Counted from the stretch's first letter, positions 24,771 through 33,770 are shown. The stretch: DNA of 64,000 nucleotides from Paraburkholderia acidipaludis NBRC 101816 (GCF_000684975.1 NZ_BAXZ01000005.1:1-64000); one strand, 5' to 3'. Made by a program: numbers and translations. Notes: generated by a model not told the origin, from the sequence alone.

Positions 24771-25546
24771 CAGTGCACCCCTGCGCCCAGATATGCCTCG
24801 ATCACCTTCGGGTCCTTCTGCACGTCGTGCGGCAGCCCTTCGGCGATCACCTTGCCATAGTCGAGCACTGTCATGCGGTTGCACAGGCCCATCACCAGTT
24901 TCACATCGTGTTCGATCAGCAGGATCGTCTTGCCGTCTGAGCGGATCTTGTCGAGCAGGCGCGTGAGCTCGACCTTCTCGGTCGCGTTCATGCCGGCCGC
25001 CGGCTCGTCGAGCGCGAGCAGCTTCGGATCGGTCGCGAGCGCGCGCGCAATTTCCAGGCGGCGCTGGTGGCCGTACGAAAGATTGCGCGACGTGTAGTCG
25101 GCGTACTGCGCGATGCCCACGTACTCGAGCAGTTCGAGCGCGCGTTCCTTGATCTCGCGCTCTTCCTTGCGCTCCGAGGGCGTCTGGAACACGGCGCCGA
25201 TCAGCCCGTGCTTCGTGCGCACGTGGCGGCCCACCATCACGTTCTCCAGCGCCGTCATGCCGCCAAAGAGACGAATGTTCTGGAAGGTGCGCGCAATGCC
25301 CGCCTTCGCCACCTGATAAACGGCCGTCGGCGTGTAGGCCTCGCCGTCGAGCCTGAACTCGCCGGAGTCCGGCGTATAGAGACCCGTGATCACGTTGAAG
25401 AACGTGGTCTTGCCGGCGCCGTTCGGGCCGATGAGGCCGTAGATGGTCCCTTGCTCGATCTCGAGGCCCACGTCCGAGAGCGCCTGCAGGCCGCCGAAGC
25501 GCTTGTTCACACCCTTCACGGACAGGCGGATGGATTTGTTGCTCAT
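24770..25546 (-). CDS. livG: Branched-chain amino acid ABC transporter ATPase LivG
   Basis: 258 residues: Walker A GPNGAGKTT (40-48), signature LSYGHQRRLEIARA, Walker B LLALDEPAAGMN (the AGMN variant typical of LivG), and the LLIEHDVKLVMGLC switch region. Pairs with LivF. Encoded between livM (18-bp gap) and livF (1-bp overlap). Confidence 0.94.
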   Translation of the reverse strand: MSNKSIRLSVKGVNKRFGGLQALSDVGLEIEQGTIYGLIGPNGAGKTTFFNVITGLYTPDSGEFRLDGEAYTPTAVYQVAKAGIARTFQNIRLFGGMTALENVMVGRHVRTKHGLIGAVFQTPSERKEEREIKERALELLEYVGIAQYADYTSRNLSYGHQRRLEIARALATDPKLLALDEPAAGMNATEKVELTRLLDKIRSDGKTILLIEHDVKLVMGLCNRMTVLDYGKVIAEGLPHDVQKDPKVIEAYLGAGVH

Positions 25547-25564
25547 ATTCGTCTCTCTGTCCTT

Positions 25565-26734
25565 TTAGGCGCGCACCGGCTTCTTGCTGGAGCGCTTCGC
25601 AATCTTCGCGATCTTGTCTTCGTGCTTCGGCGCGGGCCAGAGGCCTTCCGAGCGGTACAGCATGATGACGACCATCGCGAGACCGTAGAGCAGCTGACGA
25701 ATGACTTCGGTATCGACGATCTCATGGCCGAAGATCGCGTCCTGCAGCGGGCCCATCGTCGAGCGCAGGAACTCGGGGAAGATGGCGAGCAGCACCGCGC
25801 CGAGAATCACGCCCGGAATGTGGCCCATGCCGCCCAGCACCACGCAGGCGAGCACGACGACCGATTCCCAGAACGTGAACGATTCCGGCGAGACGAAGCC
25901 CTGGAAGGAGCCGAACATCGCGCCCGAGAGGCCGCCGAACGAAGCGCCCATCGCGAACGCGAGCAGCTTGACGTTACGCGTATTGATGCCCATGGCCTTC
26001 GCGGCGATTTCGTCCTCGCGGATCGCGGCCCAGGCGCGGCCGATGCGCGAGTGCTGCAGACGCGTACACACCCAGATCACGAGCAGCGCGCAGATCACGA
26101 ACACGTAGTAGTACATGTAGACCGACGTGAACGTGAAGCCGAACAGCGTGTGCGGCTGGGCGAAGTTGACGCCGGCCACTTCGAGCGGCGCGACGCCGGT
26201 AATGCCCTGCGGCCCGTTCGTGATGTTCACCGGACGGTCGAGGTTGTTCATGAAGATACGGACGATTTCCCCGAAGCCGAGGGTCACGATCGCCAGATAG
26301 TCGCCGCGCAAACGCAGCGTCGGCGCGCCGAGCAGCACGCCGGCGCCGGCCGCGAACGCCATCGCCACGGGAATCACGATCCAGTACGGCGTATGCAGAC
26401 CGCCCGGGAACAGGTTGGCGATCCACTGGAACTGCGTGGTGAGGTGCGGCGAGGTCAGCAGTGCGGCCGTGTAGGCGCCGACGGCGTAGAACGCGATGTA
26501 GCCGAGGTCGAGGAGGCCGGCGAAGCCGACCACCACGTTCAGGCCCAGCGCGAGCATCACGTAGAGCATCGCGAAGTCGAGCACGCGCACCCAGTAGTTG
26601 CCGCCCGTCGCGCCCACCACGAAGGGCAGCGCGGCCACGAAGACCGCCGTGACGATGCCCACTGCGAGAGTCTTCGTCGTGTTCTTCTCGGGGATGAGCG
26701 TCGTCGACGGCTCGATCGGTTGAATAGAAGTCAT
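25565..26734 (-). CDS. livM: Branched-chain amino acid ABC transporter permease LivM
   Basis: 389 residues with an N-terminal cytoplasmic stretch and about ten membrane segments. The family stretch MLYVMLALGLNVVVGFAGLLDLGYIAFYAVGAY and the EAA-type loop GRAWAAIREDEIAAKAMGI are diagnostic. The C-terminal tail is Lys/Arg-rich (AKIAKRSSKKPVRA). Second gene of the operon, 16 bp after livH. Confidence 0.92.
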   Translation of the reverse strand: MTSIQPIEPSTTLIPEKNTTKTLAVGIVTAVFVAALPFVVGATGGNYWVRVLDFAMLYVMLALGLNVVVGFAGLLDLGYIAFYAVGAYTAALLTSPHLTTQFQWIANLFPGGLHTPYWIVIPVAMAFAAGAGVLLGAPTLRLRGDYLAIVTLGFGEIVRIFMNNLDRPVNITNGPQGITGVAPLEVAGVNFAQPHTLFGFTFTSVYMYYYVFVICALLVIWVCTRLQHSRIGRAWAAIREDEIAAKAMGINTRNVKLLAFAMGASFGGLSGAMFGSFQGFVSPESFTFWESVVVLACVVLGGMGHIPGVILGAVLLAIFPEFLRSTMGPLQDAIFGHEIVDTEVIRQLLYGLAMVVIMLYRSEGLWPAPKHEDKIAKIAKRSSKKPVRA

Positions 26735-26750
26735 GTTGTGCTACTCCCTC

Positions 26751-27701
26751 TTATGCGCGGTCCGCAACACGTTCGCCCAGCAGCCCCGACGGACGGAACA
26801 CGAGCACGACGATCAGCACGATGAACGCGAACACGTCCTGATAGTTACTGCCGAACACCCCGCCGGTCAGATTGCCGATGTAGCCCGCGCCAAGCTGCTC
26901 GATCAGACCGAGCACGATGCCGCCGACCATGGCGCCGCCAAGGTTGCCGATACCGCCCAGCACGGCCGCGGTGAACGCCTTCATGCCGGGAATGAAGCCC
27001 ATGTAGAAGTGCGCGTTGCCGTACTCGGAGGCGATCATCACGCCGGCCAGCGCCGCGAGCGCCGAGCCGATCATGAAGGTGGCCGAGATCACGAAGTTCG
27101 GGTTCACGCCCATCAGGCTCGCGTTGGCCGGGTTTTCGGCGATCGCGCGCATGGCGCGGCCGAGCTTCGTCTTGTGCACGAGCAGCAGCAGGCCTGCCAT
27201 GACGACGAACGCGACGACGATAATGACGATCTCGGTCGGCGAGATCACGGCGCCGACGCCTGTGGCGCTAGGCTTGATCACGTTGATCGGATCGGTGGAG
27301 ATCAGCTGCGGGAAGGCAAGCGGATTGCGGCCCCAGATGATCATGGCGAGCGTCTCGAGCAGGATAGACACGCCGATCGCGGTGATCAGCGGTGCGAGAC
27401 GCGGCGCGCGGCGCAGCGGCCGGTAAGCGACCCGCTCGATCGTGTACCCGACCACCGAACAGACCACGGCGGCGACGATGAGGCCGATGCACAGCGTGGG
27501 AATGGCCCCGAGGCCCGGAAAGTGATTCTGCAGCACGTTGATCGCGGAAAGCGCGACCATGGCGCCGACCATCAGCACGTCGCCGTGCGCGAAGTTGATG
27601 ATGCCCAGAATCCCGTACACCATGGTGTAGCCGAGCGCGATGATGGCATAGACGCTGCCAAGCACCAGCCCGTTCAGGATCTGTTGGACGAAGATATCCA
27701 T
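26751..27701 (-). CDS. livH: Branched-chain amino acid ABC transporter permease LivH
   Basis: 316 residues, about eight membrane segments. The start MDIFVQQILNGLVLGSVYAIIALGYTMVYGILGIINFAHGD is the classic LivH opening, and the loop GRAMRAIAENPANASLMGV contacts the ATPases. The ATG at 27701 follows AAGGAGCATTAA. No substrate-binding protein (LivK) is in the window, so specificity is unknown; a distant livK or another substrate such as urea or amides is possible. Confidence 0.92.
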   Translation of the reverse strand: MDIFVQQILNGLVLGSVYAIIALGYTMVYGILGIINFAHGDVLMVGAMVALSAINVLQNHFPGLGAIPTLCIGLIVAAVVCSVVGYTIERVAYRPLRRAPRLAPLITAIGVSILLETLAMIIWGRNPLAFPQLISTDPINVIKPSATGVGAVISPTEIVIIVVAFVVMAGLLLLVHKTKLGRAMRAIAENPANASLMGVNPNFVISATFMIGSALAALAGVMIASEYGNAHFYMGFIPGMKAFTAAVLGGIGNLGGAMVGGIVLGLIEQLGAGYIGNLTGGVFGSNYQDVFAFIVLIVVLVFRPSGLLGERVADRA

Positions 27702-27873
27702 TTAATGCTCCTTAGCCCGTGCGACCGGATTCGCGCTCGTCATCGGCCGGTGGGCGATGTTTTACGGAACCGCAACGACACTTTCGGGTACTGAAGTAAA
27801 AGACCGGTAACGGTTGACCACAGCCGGCTCGCACTGCCGCTGTGTTGCAGCGGCCGCTCACCGGATGCGGATG

Positions 27874-27906
27874 CAAAAACGGCACCGTCGGATGGTTCGG
27901 TGCCGT
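27874..27906 (-). terminator. Intrinsic terminator between the unknown gene and livH
   Basis: Minus strand: a 9-bp stem ACGGCACCG/CGGTGCCGT (27906-27898 with 27887-27879) followed by TTTTT. It begins 6 nt after the stop of the ORF 27912-28298 and lies about 170 bp before livH. Confidence 0.8.
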
Positions 27907-27911
27907 CGGGT

Positions 27912-28298
27912 TCAACTACCCGCCAGGATCGCGGCGACGCAATCGCGAGCGGCACGATGTCCGCCCACGCCTGTGTCGTGCGTCATGACTCCCTCTTTCG
28001 GCCCGTCTCCGGTGCCGGTGTGTGAACGAGCAAGTTGCATGCCAATTTCCGCAACCGGCATGACGAAGGGGATCGCGTCCATTCCGGTCCTTTCCGCGGC
28101 TGACGCCCGAAAGGAGCGCGGTCCGAAGCGTGATTCACCGCTTTCGCCATCACGTCCGGAACGCATAACAGCCCTTACATGGTGCACGGTCGCCTTCGAC
28201 GCCGCACACCTGCCCGCCCGGGTCCTGCCGCCGCACCGCGCAGCGCGCGGCGCAACCGCAGCCGCCTCGGACGCGGCATCAGCAAACTCGATTTGCAT
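27912..28298 (-). CDS. Unrecognised 128-aa protein upstream of livHMGF
   Basis: The ATG at 28298 follows GCAGGAGACCTTATTA, a strong ribosome site. The product begins MQIEFADAASEAAAVAPRAA, has an Arg/Gly/Ser-rich middle (MRSGRDGESGESRFGPRSF) and ends HRAARDCVAAILAGS. It has no clear domain and may be largely disordered. A plausible promoter (28364-28391), a 5' hairpin (28332-28355) and a tight terminator make this a complete unit. An internal ATG with a strong GAGGGAG site would give a 24-residue peptide (MTHDTGVGGHRAARDCVAAI...), so the true product could be that short peptide instead. Confidence 0.5.
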   Translation of the reverse strand: MQIEFADAASEAAAVAPRAARCGGRTRAGRCAASKATVHHVRAVMRSGRDGESGESRFGPRSFRASAAERTGMDAIPFVMPVAEIGMQLARSHTGTGDGPKEGVMTHDTGVGGHRAARDCVAAILAGS

Positions 28299-28331
28299 TA
28301 ATAAGGTCTCCTGCGCCTTCCGGATTGCTCG

Positions 28332-28355
28332 CCTGAAGGGTGTCAAGCCTTCAGG
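28332..28355 (-). promoter_or_regulatory. 5'-leader hairpin
   Basis: A perfect 8-bp inverted repeat CCTGAAGG/CCTTCAGG with an 8-nt loop in the predicted leader of the 128-aa gene. Confidence 0.45.
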
Positions 28356-28363
28356 ACGCGCGC

Positions 28364-28391
28364 ATTGTAACTCCAATTATGCGACGGGCAA
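28364..28391 (-). promoter_or_regulatory. Promoter upstream of the 128-aa gene
   Basis: Minus strand TTGCCC (28391-28386), 16-nt spacer, TACAAT (28369-28364). Confidence 0.5.
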
Positions 28392-28791
28392 TATGCTGAG
28401 CCGGCAGGGTTTTCCTGCATTGCAACCACTTTTTGAGAGTAGGCTCGAAATGCGGTTGCACCCTGGTTGCGCCATTTTTTCGTGCATCAGTTGCACCAAA
28501 TATACAGCGGCTTGCATCAACTGTTGCGAGAAGCGCCCGGAATGCCTTACCGGGCGGGCCATGGGAAATGGCGCCATCTCCGGCATAGTTATGGAGTGGA
28601 CGCACCAAAACGATGCACACAGGAGCCGCTACGAGCCCATGCATAAATTAATTGGGGACGCGTTAAAGAATCCAGCCGCGAAACCCCGCTGGGCAGACGC
28701 GAAAGAGCCTGGATGCAACCGGGTTTTCCAGGCCCTCCGCATTCATGCGCCCCCATTTAGTACAGTCGAGTACGGGCTACGGCTGGCCAAC

Positions 28792-28820
28792 AAAAAAGCG
28801 CGCCTGCGGCGCGCTTTTTT
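28792..28820. terminator. Terminator after ispH
   Basis: A stem AAAAAAGCGCGC/GCGCGCTTTTTT (28792-28803 with 28809-28820), loop CTGCG. It can act on both strands; on the minus strand it ends fkpB-ispH. Confidence 0.9.
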
Positions 28821-28850
28821 CAGTGGAGCCCAACCCGAAGCGACTGCACT

Positions 28851-29804
28851 TCAGGCCGGCGTACCCAAGCCTCGCGGCAACGGGAACGCGATATTCTCCT
28901 CGATCCCCTCCAGCGCGCGCACATTGCGCACACCGAGCTCGTTGAGCCGGCGGATGATCTGCTGCGCGAGCGCCTCGGGCGCCGACGCACCGGCCGTCAG
29001 ACCAATGCGGTGCTTGCCGACGAGCCATGCCGGATCGATCTGATCGGGCGCATCCACCATATAGGCAGCCACGCCGCGTTTTTCGGCAACCTCGCGCAGG
29101 CGGTTCGAATTCGAGCTGTTAGGACTGCCCACCACGATCACGAGGTCGCATTGCGGCGCCATGAACTTCACCGCGTCCTGCCGATTCTGCGTCGCGTAGC
29201 AGATGTCCTGCTTCTTGGGCTCGCGGATCGCCGGGAAGCGGGCCTTGAGCGCCGCGATGATTTCGGCGGCGTCGTCGACGGAAAGCGTGGTTTGCGTGAC
29301 GAACGCGACGTGTTCGGGGTCGCGCAGCTGCAGCGCCTCGACGTCGGCAATGTCCTCGACGAGGAACATGCCCGCGGCTGCCTGTCCCATCGTGCCCTCG
29401 ACTTCCGGATGGCCCTTGTGGCCGATCATCACGATATCGAGCCCCTCGTCGCGCATCTTGGCGACCTCGACGTGCACCTTGGTGACGAGCGGGCACGTGG
29501 CGTCATACACGCGCAGGCCGCGCGCCTCGGCGTCGGTGCGCACCGCCTTCGATACGCCGTGCGCACTGAAGATCACCGTATTGCCGGAAGGCACTTCGCT
29601 GAGCTGCTCGATGAAAATGGCGCCCTTCTTGCGCAGGTCCTCGACCACATAGGCGTTGTGAACGATTTCGTGACGCACGTAGATCGGTGCGCCGTGCAGC
29701 TGGATAGCGCGCTCGACGATCTCGATGGCGCGGTCGACGCCTGCACAAAAGCCGCGCGGCTGTGCAAGCAGGATTTCGCTTTCGGCAGTCAAGAACGTGT
29801 CCAT
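28851..29804 (-). CDS. ispH: 4-hydroxy-3-methylbut-2-enyl diphosphate reductase
   Basis: Last enzyme of the MEP isoprenoid pathway: reduces HMBPP to IPP and DMAPP with a 4Fe-4S cluster. 317 residues. The three cluster cysteines are in QPRGFCAGVDRAIEIV, YDATCPLVTKVH and KQDICYATQNRQDA. HEIVHN, the catalytic-glutamate region VAFVTQTTLSVDDA and VVGSPNSSNSNRL are all family motifs. It lies 13 bp after fkpB on the same strand, an order seen in many proteobacteria (fkpB-ispH). Confidence 0.96.
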   Translation of the reverse strand: MDTFLTAESEILLAQPRGFCAGVDRAIEIVERAIQLHGAPIYVRHEIVHNAYVVEDLRKKGAIFIEQLSEVPSGNTVIFSAHGVSKAVRTDAEARGLRVYDATCPLVTKVHVEVAKMRDEGLDIVMIGHKGHPEVEGTMGQAAAGMFLVEDIADVEALQLRDPEHVAFVTQTTLSVDDAAEIIAALKARFPAIREPKKQDICYATQNRQDAVKFMAPQCDLVIVVGSPNSSNSNRLREVAEKRGVAAYMVDAPDQIDPAWLVGKHRIGLTAGASAPEALAQQIIRRLNELGVRNVRALEGIEENIAFPLPRGLGTPA

Positions 29805-29817
29805 GGAGCTGATGGGT

Positions 29818-30273
29818 TTAGAGAATTCCGATGATTTTCACTTCGAACGCGACCGCCTGGCCTGCGAGCGGGTGGTTGAAATCGAACAGCGCGGAGGTTT
29901 CGTTCACCTCCTTGAGCACACCGGCATAACGGCCGCCGTCCGGCGCGTTGAACTCGATCAGGTCGCCGGGCGTGAAGTCTTCTCCGATCATGCCGTTCTC
30001 GCGCAGCGTGGCGAGCGAGACGCGCTGGATGAGGTCGGGATTGCGCTGGCCGAATGCGACACCGGGCGCTAGCTGAAAGGTCGAGTGGTGGCCCACCTTC
30101 AAGCCCAGCAAAATATCTTCCAGCGGCGGCGCGAGTTGCCCGGCGCCCAGCAGCAGCGTGGCGGGCCGGTCAACGAAGGTATTGACGATTTCGGTGCCAT
30201 CGGCGAGCGAAAGCCGGTAATGAAGCGTCACGTGGGAACCGGGTTTCACCTCGGAGATGTCAATGATGCTCAT
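29818..30273 (-). CDS. fkpB: FKBP-type peptidyl-prolyl isomerase (SlpA/FkpB)
   Basis: 151 residues of the SlyD-like FKBP branch: VTLHYRLSLADGTEIVNTF at the start, LLLGAGQLAPPLEDILLGLKVG before the inserted flap, and VDFNHPLAG-type ending (ALFDFNHPLAGQAVAFEVKI). Catalyses proline isomerisation and acts as a chaperone in the cytoplasm. It lacks the His-rich tail of SlyD. Upstream of ispH in one operon. Confidence 0.93.
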   Translation of the reverse strand: MSIIDISEVKPGSHVTLHYRLSLADGTEIVNTFVDRPATLLLGAGQLAPPLEDILLGLKVGHHSTFQLAPGVAFGQRNPDLIQRVSLATLRENGMIGEDFTPGDLIEFNAPDGGRYAGVLKEVNETSALFDFNHPLAGQAVAFEVKIIGIL

Positions 30274-30476
30274 GCAGTACTCGTTTTCGTCAGGACGCGC
30301 GCTTCAGGTAAGAACAGGCGCGTGCGCGCCGCGAGGCGCCGGTCCGGCGGCGTTTCTGCGGCCGGAAAGCTTCTATTGTAAGCCACATATCCACGGCGGT
30401 TGGGCTTGCGCGTATGAAAGGCCACGGGCATGACGCCCCTGGGTCTCGCGCACCCCGCCGTCTCTCGGAGGTCACG

Positions 30477-31277
30477 ATGCTGGAAGCAGCTTGCGCGAAG
30501 CCGGTCTGGCGCAGCGCCGATGTATTGCAAGGCGAAACCCTGTCGCAATCCGCCGCGAACGACACCCGCTCGCGTGCGCAGCCGGCTATGCCCACGGTCG
30601 AATCGGGCCAGCTCGCGCGTTCGCGCGACATGCCGCGCGAACGCCTGCGCGCCGCGGGGCCCGGGGCCCTCTCCGACGTCGAGTTGCTGGCCCTGCTGCT
30701 CGGGTCCGGCTTGCCCGGCCATGGCGTCTTCGAGGTCGCACGGTCGCTGATCGAGCGTTTCGGTACCCTGCGCGCAATGCTGGACGCGCAGCCCGAAGAG
30801 CTCAACGGCCTGCGCGGCATCGGTCCGGCCAAGGCGGCGAAGCTGCAGGCGGTGCTCGAACTGGCGCGGCGCGCCCTCGCGGAACAACTGGACGATCGGC
30901 CGCTCGTCGATACGCCGGGCACCGTGGAGGACTACCTGCGCCTCCTGATCGGCGGGCGCTCTTACGAGGTTTTCGTGTGCCTCTATCTCGACGTGCGCCA
31001 TCGGCTGATCCGGCCCCCCGAGGAAAGCTCGCGCGGCTCGCTCTCGCGCATGGTGGTGTATCCCCGGGAAATCGTCCGGCGCACGTTGATGCTCAACGCG
31101 GCCAGCCTGATCGTCGCGCACAATCACCCGTCTGGCGCCGTGCAGCCGAGCGCGAGCGACCGGCGCCTCACGCGGGTGCTGCGCGAAACGCTCGCACTGG
31201 TGGAGGTTCAGCTGATCGATCATCTGGTGGTGGGCGCGCACGATACGTACTCGTTCGCCCGCAATGGCTGGAACTGA
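30477..31277 (+). CDS. radC: RadC family JAB-domain protein
   Basis: 266 residues from the ATG at 30477, which has GGAGGTCACG upstream; a later ATG at 30588 is also possible. An N-terminal helix-hairpin-helix part (LLALLLGSGLPG, LNGLRGIGPAKAAKLQA) precedes a JAB/JAMM domain whose metal motif is AHNHPSGAVQPSASD. Named for DNA repair, but the true biochemical role of RadC remains unresolved; the JAMM residues suggest a metal-dependent hydrolase. Divergent from fkpB. Confidence 0.9.
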   Translation: MLEAACAKPVWRSADVLQGETLSQSAANDTRSRAQPAMPTVESGQLARSRDMPRERLRAAGPGALSDVELLALLLGSGLPGHGVFEVARSLIERFGTLRAMLDAQPEELNGLRGIGPAKAAKLQAVLELARRALAEQLDDRPLVDTPGTVEDYLRLLIGGRSYEVFVCLYLDVRHRLIRPPEESSRGSLSRMVVYPREIVRRTLMLNAASLIVAHNHPSGAVQPSASDRRLTRVLRETLALVEVQLIDHLVVGAHDTYSFARNGWN

Positions 31278-31335
31278 GCCGCGGGTGAGTGGCAAATGAG
31301 CTGCCGGCGCCACCACGAACTTTCGCAAATCGGGT

Positions 31336-31365
31336 TTGATTTTCCTGGCCTTTTTCTGCTAGAAT
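31336..31365 (+). promoter_or_regulatory. Promoter of rpmB-rpmG
   Basis: TTGATT (31336-31341), 18-nt spacer, TAGAAT (31360-31365), giving a leader of about 170 nt before rpmB. Confidence 0.6.
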
Positions 31366-31540
31366 TATGGTTTGCCTATTTCCAACCCTGTTCCGAAGCC
31401 CGTCAAGGCGTTCCAGGGGAAATATGGCCTGGGTTCGAGGTTGTCTCTCATCCATACGTGAGCGCGCTCCTGGTCCAGCCATTTCTCGCCTGGGAAACTT
31501 AAGCGGCTCTCGAACTCAGAATTTCCGTAGGAGTGTACTC

Positions 31541-31774
31541 ATGGCACGTGTATGCCAAGTCACTGGGAAAGCGCCGATGAGCGGCAACAACGTTTCCCAC
31601 GCTAACAACAAAACCAAGCGCCGTTTCCTCCCGAATCTGCAAAATCGCCGTTTCTGGGTTGAAAGCGAAAACCGTTGGGTGCGTCTGCGCATCTCGAACG
31701 CAGGCCTGCGCCTGATCGACAAGAACGGCATCGATTCCGTGCTCGCAGACCTGCGCGCACGCGGCGAACTGTAA
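31541..31774 (+). CDS. rpmB: 50S ribosomal protein L28
   Basis: 77 residues starting MARVCQVTGKAPMSGNNVSHA, with TKRRFLPNLQNRRFW, the L28 core. Structural component of the large ribosomal subunit. The ATG at 31541 follows TAGGAGTGTACTC. rpmG follows after 10 bp with its own GGAG site, the conserved rpmB-rpmG operon. Confidence 0.98.
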   Translation: MARVCQVTGKAPMSGNNVSHANNKTKRRFLPNLQNRRFWVESENRWVRLRISNAGLRLIDKNGIDSVLADLRARGEL

Positions 31775-31784
31775 GGAGTAAATC

Positions 31785-31952
31785 ATGGCCAAGGGCGTCC
31801 GCGACAAGATCAAGCTGGAGTCGACCGCAGGTACGGGTCACTTCTACACGACCACGAAGAACAAGCGCAACATGCCGGAAAAAATGTCGATCAAGAAGTT
31901 CGACCCGGTTGTTCGCAAGCACGTCGAGTACAAGGAAACCAAGATCAAGTAA
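31785..31952 (+). CDS. rpmG: 50S ribosomal protein L33
   Basis: 55 residues (MAKGVRDKIKLESTAGTGHF...), ending VEYKETKIK. This is the cysteine-free form that does not bind zinc: the usual CxxC pairs are absent, as in E. coli L33. Followed by a strong terminator. Confidence 0.98.
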   Translation: MAKGVRDKIKLESTAGTGHFYTTTKNKRNMPEKMSIKKFDPVVRKHVEYKETKIK

Positions 31953-31983
31953 TTGATCGGGTTCCGAGCCTGACGAAGACAAG

Positions 31984-32017
31984 AAAAACCCCGCTCCTGC
32001 AGCGGGGTTTTTCTTTT
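31984..32017 (+). terminator. Terminator after rpmG
   Basis: A 12-bp stem AAAAACCCCGCT/AGCGGGGTTTTT (31984-31995 with 32001-32012) with loop CCTGC, then CTTTTT. Confidence 0.95.
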
Positions 32018-32168
32018 TGCGTCGTCCGCAATACACCCTCGGCGCATCTGTTCCCACCTCTTCCGCAGTGCGGCTTTTCGTCCTGTTGCCGAAGGGAGTA
32101 TGCTTCCCGCTTCATCGGCGCACACCGCGTGCGCGCCTCAGTAGAACAAGAGACGGAGAAGCAGGAGC

Positions 32169-33770
32169 ATGAATTTCGATGTAGCGATCGTCGGCAGCGG
32201 GCTGGCCGGACTGAGCGTCGCGCTGAATCTCGCCGACACGCGGCGCGTGGTGGTGATCGCCAAGCGCGAGATGACCGAAGGCGCCAGCGACCGCGCGCAA
32301 GGCGGCATCGCCGCGGTGCTCGACTCGGCGGACAGCGTGGAGAACCACGTGGACGATACCCTCGTCGCCGGCGGCGGCCTGTGCGACGAGGCCGCGACGC
32401 GCTTCATCGTCGAGCATGGCCGCGAGGCGATCGAGTGGCTCATCGCCCAGGACGTGCCGTTCACGAAAGACGCAGCCGCCGAACTGGGTTTTCACCTCAC
32501 GCGCGAAGGCGGCCACAGCCACCGCCGCATCATCCACGCCGCCGACGCCACGGGCCACGCGGTCGTGCAAACGCTGCTCGAGCGCGCGCGCCAGCATCCG
32601 AATATCACGATCCTCGAAGACCACCAGGCCATCGACGTCATCACGTCCGACCGCCTCGGCCTGCCGGGGCGCCGCTGCCACGGCCTCTACGCGCTCGACC
32701 TGAAGAACGACCGCACCGTGACGATCCAGGCGCCGCACACGGTCCTCGCGACGGGCGGCGCAGGCAAGGTCTATCTCTATACGACGAACCCCGACACTGC
32801 CACCGGCGACGGCATCGCCATGGCGTGGCGCGCGGGCTGCCGGGTCGCGAACATGGAGTTCATCCAGTTCCACCCCACGTGCCTCTTCCATCCGCACGCC
32901 AAGTCGTTCCTGATTACCGAGGCCGTGCGCGGCGAAGGCGGTGTGCTGCGCCTGCCGGACGGCACGCGCTTCATGCCGGAGCACGACGCACGCGCCGAAC
33001 TGGCGCCACGCGACATCGTCGCACGCGCAATCGACTTCGAGATCAAGAAGCACGGCATCGACTGCGTGCATCTCGACATCAGCCACCAGCCCGCGGCCTT
33101 TCTCGAAGAGCACTTCCCCACCGTCCTCGCGCGCTGCCGGGAGTTCGGCATCGACATCACGAAGGAACCCATTCCCGTGGTGCCGGCCGCGCACTACACC
33201 TGCGGCGGGGTCGTCACCGACCTCGCGGGCCGCACCGATCTCGCGGGCCTCTACGCGGTCGGTGAAACGTCCTATACGGGGCTGCACGGCGCCAACCGGC
33301 TCGCCAGCAATTCGCTGCTCGAATGTCTCGTGATCGGCCGGTCCGCCGCGGAGGCGATCGAAGCCGAAGGCTTTGCCGCCGCCGCGCACGCACCGCTGCC
33401 CGACTGGGACGAGAGCCGCGTTTCGGACTCCGACGAAGAAGTCGTGGTCGCCCATAACTGGGACGAGTTGCGCCGCCTGATGTGGAATTACGTCGGCATC
33501 GTGCGTACCGACAAGCGGCTCGCGCGAGCACAGCATCGCCTCGCCCTGCTGCGCGACGAAATCCTCGAGTACTACGCCAACTTCCGCGTCACGCGCGATC
33601 TGCTGGAGTTGCGCAATCTCGTCGAGGTGGCGTCGCTGATTGTGGACAGCGCGCGCCAGCGGCGCGAAAGCCGCGGCCTGCACTACAGCCGCGACTGGCC
33701 GCATGCGCTGCCGAAAGCGCTGCCCACCGTGCTTTCACCGGAACGCGTGCGCAATCGTACGGTAAGCTGA
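32169..33770 (+). CDS. nadB: L-aspartate oxidase
   Basis: FAD enzyme that oxidises L-aspartate to iminoaspartate, the first step of bacterial NAD synthesis. 533 residues, with the dinucleotide loop VAIVGSGLAGLSVALNLA at 5-22, the SDRAQGGIAAVL active-site stretch, FIQFHPTCLFHP, and the HYTCGGVVTDLAGRTDLAGLYAVGETSYTGLHGANRLASNS block split across the FAD and capping domains. Faces nadC-nadA, so all three quinolinate genes are clustered. No NadR/NrtR-type regulator is adjacent. Confidence 0.96.
   Translation: MNFDVAIVGSGLAGLSVALNLADTRRVVVIAKREMTEGASDRAQGGIAAVLDSADSVENHVDDTLVAGGGLCDEAATRFIVEHGREAIEWLIAQDVPFTKDAAAELGFHLTREGGHSHRRIIHAADATGHAVVQTLLERARQHPNITILEDHQAIDVITSDRLGLPGRRCHGLYALDLKNDRTVTIQAPHTVLATGGAGKVYLYTTNPDTATGDGIAMAWRAGCRVANMEFIQFHPTCLFHPHAKSFLITEAVRGEGGVLRLPDGTRFMPEHDARAELAPRDIVARAIDFEIKKHGIDCVHLDISHQPAAFLEEHFPTVLARCREFGIDITKEPIPVVPAAHYTCGGVVTDLAGRTDLAGLYAVGETSYTGLHGANRLASNSLLECLVIGRSAAEAIEAEGFAAAAHAPLPDWDESRVSDSDEEVVVAHNWDELRRLMWNYVGIVRTDKRLARAQHRLALLRDEILEYYANFRVTRDLLELRNLVEVASLIVDSARQRRESRGLHYSRDWPHALPKALPTVLSPERVRNRTVS

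Larger units (their letters stand above)
28299..28850. other. 552-bp intergenic region with clustered GTTGCA motifs
   Basis: Beyond the promoter and hairpin of the 128-aa gene and the ispH terminator at 28792-28820, no gene is supported. The stretch 28421-28720 contains repeated GGTTGCRCC/TGCAACC elements in both orientations (28421, 28454, 28465, 28489, 28523, 28713), which look like binding sites. Confidence 0.45.

Noticed and set aside
27701..27874. Leucine-type leader peptide directly upstream of livH
   Set aside because: No short ORF with runs of Leu, Ile or Val codons was found; the 24-residue peptide has only scattered such codons.
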